9,221 bases of DNA from Lentisphaerota bacterium (GTDB lineage: Bacteria; Verrucomicrobiota; Kiritimatiellia; RFP12; UBA1067), in contig SUVZ01000128.1 in assembly GCA_015061765.1 (NCBI GenBank), positions 1 to 9,221 of the forward strand, written 5' to 3'. The notes under the pieces were generated by a model that did not search any database, was not told the DNA's origin, and saw nothing but the letters and a program-made list of their open reading frames with translations. This document shows, in pieces, positions 6,827 through 9,221 of the stretch. Within the stretch, counting starts at the first letter, position 1; the number at the start of each line of letters is the position of its first letter. A program made the position numbers and the translations under genes.

Positions 6827-8854
6827 CAGATCCACTCCCATTTCGGCAAATTGAGCGGCGGCATTCAGAAAATGCGCCGTAAGCCAGAACACAGTCCACC
6901 GTTCGGCATATCCTCCGCGCAGCTTCCGCACGTCGCTCATGCCGCCCTGCTGGGCGAAATTCGTCTGCTGGATCTGTTCTCCCAGGGAACCTGACGAATC
7001 CGTAAGCTGGAAGCAGCTGCGGTACATGACGCTCGCAAGTTTTTTCAGCCGGTCATCCTTCAGGTAATCGCCCATCCACCATATTTCAGGAGTAGTCAAC
7101 ACGCCAAAAGCGTCAAGGTGCTGATTCTGGGCGGAGACAACCGTCCATCCCGTGGACTTGAACGCATGATCGCTGAGACGTCCCGGAGGATATGTTGCAT
7201 CCCACACCATGGTGTAGGTAAGCATCATATTCATAGAATGACGCGCAAGACGGGAATACCTGCGCTCGGCGGCGGCATCCTTTACCTTGACGGCGTGGCG
7301 GAGCAGTTCGACATATCCCTGGAATGCCGCGTACGCACCTTCCTTGTCTTCACACGAGGCGTCAAGCGTTCCGCCCCAATAAACCTCATCGTATCCGAAG
7401 TAGCGGCGTTCGAACACGGCTGCAAGTTTCTTTGCCGCCGCAAGATACCGTTTCTTCCCAAATATCTCAGATGCGACCGTGAGCGGCGCAACCATGAATC
7501 CAGGTCCTGTGGACAGCGGTTCCTTCCAATCTTTGCGGAGTATGTCACAGGCCATACCGTCTGCCGCCTTCTCGGCGAACCTGCGCCATTTCACAGCGTT
7601 CAAACGTCCTTTTACTTCCGGTTTCTCGGCAAACCGTATCGCCTTGAGGATGGAATAAAGCGCCTGACCGCAAGAAACGGGGTCGCCCCTTCTTTTGTCA
7701 TGCGCCGCCGCGTCAGCACCGTAGGTTTCGCCTGTCTCCATGTCGAATGTAACACGAAACAGGCCGTTCGTCTCCACCGTATCCGTGAAAACGTCGCACA
7801 GAAAATCCAACGAACGCTGCGCCTTTACCCAATCGTCCGGATCGAGATTAAGAACCGGCAAAGCATAGCCGCATGTCGCGGCGCATCCGCACCACCCGAG
7901 CGTGAGATGCCTCCACTCGAAACGAAGGTCGTACATGTCAAATCCGCAAGCGCCTTGGACAGGGCCTTCAACCCAACGTGACAACGCAAACGCTCTCTTT
8001 GACCGCACAATCTCATCCATCGATGCATATCGCGTAACGTCATATGGCTTGAAAATGTCCAATGATATGTCAAGCGCCTGTTCGAAACCGAATGAGCCAT
8101 CCTCAGCGCGACCGGTCTGGATCCAGAAAGTCTTCTCAACAACCTGTCCCGGATATAGAGTGATGTAGGCATTGTCATAGACCATGGCCTTGCGCTGGCG
8201 CGCCTTCACAACCGAACGCCGTCGGTTGTAGCCTACAGGTCCAGACAGCATTACGATATCGGTGCCGCCATCGACAACCTCGACACCCAGGCTCCACCAC
8301 AGATCCTCGCGCTCTTCTCCCCGAATCGGAGACGGAAGCACATGAATTGCCGAGAACTCCCTGGTTGAAGAATCCTCAAGCAATGCAAACGGCATCGGCA
8401 GACGATGTTCTTCGAAGATGGCAAATTCGCCCTTTTCACCGGCAAACACCGGAACACGGCCATCGGTGCGGCCTCTGTTTGAAGGATTGCCATAGAGAAG
8501 TATGCCAGGCATAAACGGCTTCAGACGACGAGAATCCCCCGGTACGCGATACTTTACGCCAAGGGTCACCTGCTTCAGCGGAACTGTCCCTTCCCATGTC
8601 CATCTCCGCACTACACGGATCAATCCATTGGGAAGTTCTTTGCTGGAATCACTGACCTTGAGTCCCGGCACTTCCCTGTGCCATTCCCGAACCCAGCCAT
8701 TCGTCCATCCCAACCCAATCTCCGGCGGCAGCAGTTCCGCCACCACCTGAAATGATGCCGCAAACACCAACGACAGAAACAACAACCCTCTGACCGATAA
8801 GATTTTATCGGCAGACGCTTTTCTACCACTTCGGAAACTATCGAGATACTCCAT
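6824..8854 (-). CDS. Exported two-domain protein, probable (alpha/alpha)6-toroid glycosidase-like enzyme
   Basis: 676 residues. A charged n-region of about 22 residues is followed by a hydrophobic segment (23-39, likely cleavage after QVVA), so it is exported. Residues about 45-265 are beta-rich; about 270-676 are mostly helical with repeated aromatic, glycine-rich turns (GWCGCAATCGYALP 310-323, DASCEDKEGAYAAFQGY 488-504, STGWTVVSAQNQHLDAFGV 567-585). A beta-sandwich followed by a helical toroid is the usual plan of six-hairpin glycosidases and some polysaccharide lyases. I cannot assign a GH or PL family; D488, E492, D493 and E495 are candidate catalytic or binding residues by position only. 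It is the first gene of the operon, 31 bases before the beta-rich protein gene. The ATG at 8854 has no clear Shine-Dalgarno site, unlike the other genes here; no better in-frame start was found, since later TTG codons fall inside the signal peptide. Confidence 0.83.
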   Translation of the reverse strand: MEYLDSFRSGRKASADKILSVRGLLFLSLVFAASFQVVAELLPPEIGLGWTNGWVREWHREVPGLKVSDSSKELPNGLIRVVRRWTWEGTVPLKQVTLGVKYRVPGDSRRLKPFMPGILLYGNPSNRGRTDGRVPVFAGEKGEFAIFEEHRLPMPFALLEDSSTREFSAIHVLPSPIRGEEREDLWWSLGVEVVDGGTDIVMLSGPVGYNRRRSVVKARQRKAMVYDNAYITLYPGQVVEKTFWIQTGRAEDGSFGFEQALDISLDIFKPYDVTRYASMDEIVRSKRAFALSRWVEGPVQGACGFDMYDLRFEWRHLTLGWCGCAATCGYALPVLNLDPDDWVKAQRSLDFLCDVFTDTVETNGLFRVTFDMETGETYGADAAAHDKRRGDPVSCGQALYSILKAIRFAEKPEVKGRLNAVKWRRFAEKAADGMACDILRKDWKEPLSTGPGFMVAPLTVASEIFGKKRYLAAAKKLAAVFERRYFGYDEVYWGGTLDASCEDKEGAYAAFQGYVELLRHAVKVKDAAAERRYSRLARHSMNMMLTYTMVWDATYPPGRLSDHAFKSTGWTVVSAQNQHLDAFGVLTTPEIWWMGDYLKDDRLKKLASVMYRSCFQLTDSSGSLGEQIQQTNFAQQGGMSDVRKLRGGYAERWTVFWLTAHFLNAAAQFAEMGVDL

Positions 8855-8886
8855 GGGCTAAACTCTGATACACCCTAATGAAAATT

Positions 8887-8900
8887 TCAAACGCATTTTA
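8887..8900. promoter_or_regulatory. Imperfect operator-like palindrome over the -10 box
   Basis: TCAAACGCATTTTA has a GC centre and matches its own reverse complement at 10 of 14 positions (T-AAA-GC-TTT-A form), reminiscent of LacI-family sites. It overlaps the candidate -10 of the leftward operon, and TGAAAATTTCA (8879-8889), symmetric about one base, abuts it. A repressor bound here would block transcription, but the AT-rich context raises the chance of coincidental symmetry. Confidence 0.25.
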
Positions 8901-8922
8901 CCAAAATCATTTTTTTTTTCAA
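8895..8922 (-). promoter_or_regulatory. Candidate promoter of the three-gene operon
   Basis: On the minus strand, -35 TTGAAA (8917-8922), a 16-base spacer and -10 TAAAAT (8895-8900). Both boxes match the sigma70 consensus at 5 of 6 and 4-5 of 6 positions. Transcription would start near 8888, giving a leader of about 33 bases before the ATG at 8854. The spacer begins inside a run of ten A (minus strand), so its length could vary by slippage. Confidence 0.5.
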
Positions 8923-8968
8923 TGGAAACCTCCGAATTCACAAGGCATGATCCCACCTTGCTTCGGTA

Positions 8969-8977
8969 TGGTATAAT
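8969..8977 (+). promoter_or_regulatory. Extended -10 promoter of ychF
   Basis: TGGTATAAT contains a perfect TATAAT (8972-8977) with TGN directly upstream. No good -35 exists at normal spacing (about 8949-8954). The predicted leader is about 25 bases. The layout is the same as for ilvE at the other end of the window. Confidence 0.65.
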
Positions 8978-8993
8978 ACGCGCAATCAATTTT

Positions 8994-9000
8994 GAAAGGT
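8994..9000 (+). promoter_or_regulatory. Ribosome-binding site of ychF
   Basis: GAAAGGT, with GG ending 8 bases before the ATG at 9008. It supports that start. Confidence 0.65.
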
Positions 9001-9007
9001 AAGGAAT

Positions 9008-9221
9008 ATGAGTCTTTCCGTAGGAATCGTAGGTTTGCCGAACGTCGGCAAGAGCACACTCTTCAATGCGCTCACGAAAAAGCAGCAGGCCGCCGCTGAA
9101 AACTATCCGTTCTGCACAATCGAGCCGAACTCCGCCATCGTGGAGGTTCAGGACAGCAGACTTGAAGAGCTGGCAAAGATCGTCAACCCTGCCCAGATAA
9201 TCCGCGCGACCGTCGAATTCA
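9008..9221 (+). CDS. ychF: Ribosome-binding ATPase YchF, N-terminal part (cut by window edge)
   Basis: YchF (OLA1 family) is an Obg-related P-loop protein that prefers ATP and associates with the ribosome; it is nearly universal and cytoplasmic. The first 71 codons are present. The Walker A/G1 motif GLPNVGKST is at residues 9-17, followed by LFNALTK and the family-typical [12 protein letters not shown] (30-41), then a [13 protein letters not shown] segment (49-61) as in YchF. The G3 and later motifs lie beyond the window. The start is fixed by the match of [12 protein letters not shown] to the family N-terminus and by the ribosome-binding site. It is transcribed divergently from the secreted-protein operon and is a core-genome flank. 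Confidence 0.97.
   Translation, partial: MSLSVGIVGLPNVGKSTLFNALTKKQQAAAENYPFCTIEPNSAIVEVQDSRLEELAKIVNPAQIIRATVEF

Larger units (their letters stand above)
8855..9007. other. Divergent intergenic promoter region
   Basis: 153 bases separate the leftward operon from rightward ychF. They hold a candidate leftward promoter with a T10 run (8910-8919), operator-like palindromes near its start site, and a rightward extended -10 for ychF. No small gene is apparent. Confidence 0.7.

Noticed and set aside
6807..6834. Internal promoter (CATACA -10) before the beta-rich protein
   Set aside because: The -35 at matching spacing (TGGATC) is a poor fit and the start site would fall within the ribosome-binding site.
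6793..6864. 24-residue N-terminal extension of the beta-rich protein starting at 6864
   Set aside because: It would overlap the end of the upstream gene and bury the signal peptide. The ATG at 6792 has a perfect AGGAGG at 6-base spacing.
7118..7981. Plus-strand open frame of 287 codons
   Set aside because: Antisense to the toroid-like protein gene; translation is Arg/His-rich with no recognisable motif.
8941..8960. Inverted repeat CAAGG-N10-CCTTG upstream of the ychF -10
   Set aside because: Only 5-base arms with a 10-base spacer; easily chance. It might be an operator given its position but the sequence alone does not support it.
1..9221. tRNA, rRNA, CRISPR array, insertion sequence, prophage
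   Set aside because: No cloverleaf-like segment, direct-repeat array, transposase or phage gene is visible on either strand, and nearly all sequence is accounted for by the five genes.

Overview
The window looks like bacterial chromosome from the PVC superphylum, most likely a Lentisphaerota/Kiritimatiellota-type organism. This is an inference from content: a DUF4838 glycosidase-like protein, a very large exported beta-rich 'passenger' protein and an exported helical-toroid protein next to each other, Shine-Dalgarno-type starts and moderate GC. No rRNA or other marker allows a firm placement.

Layout, left to right. (1) Positions 1-172, minus strand: the first 57 codons of a branched-chain amino acid aminotransferase (ilvE type), with its own promoter at about 202-210. 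(2) Positions 300-8854, minus strand: three genes in one direction, read from the right end. The first (8854-6824) encodes an exported protein with an N-terminal beta domain and a C-terminal helical domain resembling an (alpha/alpha)6 toroid. The second (6792-4108) encodes an exported 894-residue beta-rich protein made of two diverged copies of one module. The third (4097 or 4091 to 300) encodes an exported multidomain glycosidase-like protein of about 1265 residues, with a TIM-barrel-like N-terminus, a GH67-N-like domain, DUF4838 and a C-terminal CBM9-like domain. The gaps are 31 and about 10-16 bases, so one operon is the simplest reading. (3) Positions 8855-9007: a divergent promoter region. 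(4) Positions 9008-9221, plus strand: the first 71 codons of ychF, a translation-associated P-loop ATPase.

The three middle genes probably act together on a complex extracytoplasmic carbohydrate: two carry enzyme-like folds and all three carry signal peptides. No transporter, SusC/SusD pair, sulfatase or regulator is visible, so the substrate cannot be named. The regulatory signals are suggestive: a perfect 12-base palindrome of LacI/GalR operator type sits between the first two operon genes, and the candidate operon promoter has a 10-base homopolymer in its spacer and an imperfect operator-like palindrome over its -10 box.

No tRNA, rRNA, CRISPR array, insertion sequence or phage gene is visible. 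The only non-coding stretches are 173-299, 6793-6823 and 8855-9007, plus the few bases at about 4098-4107. None exceeds 300 bases.
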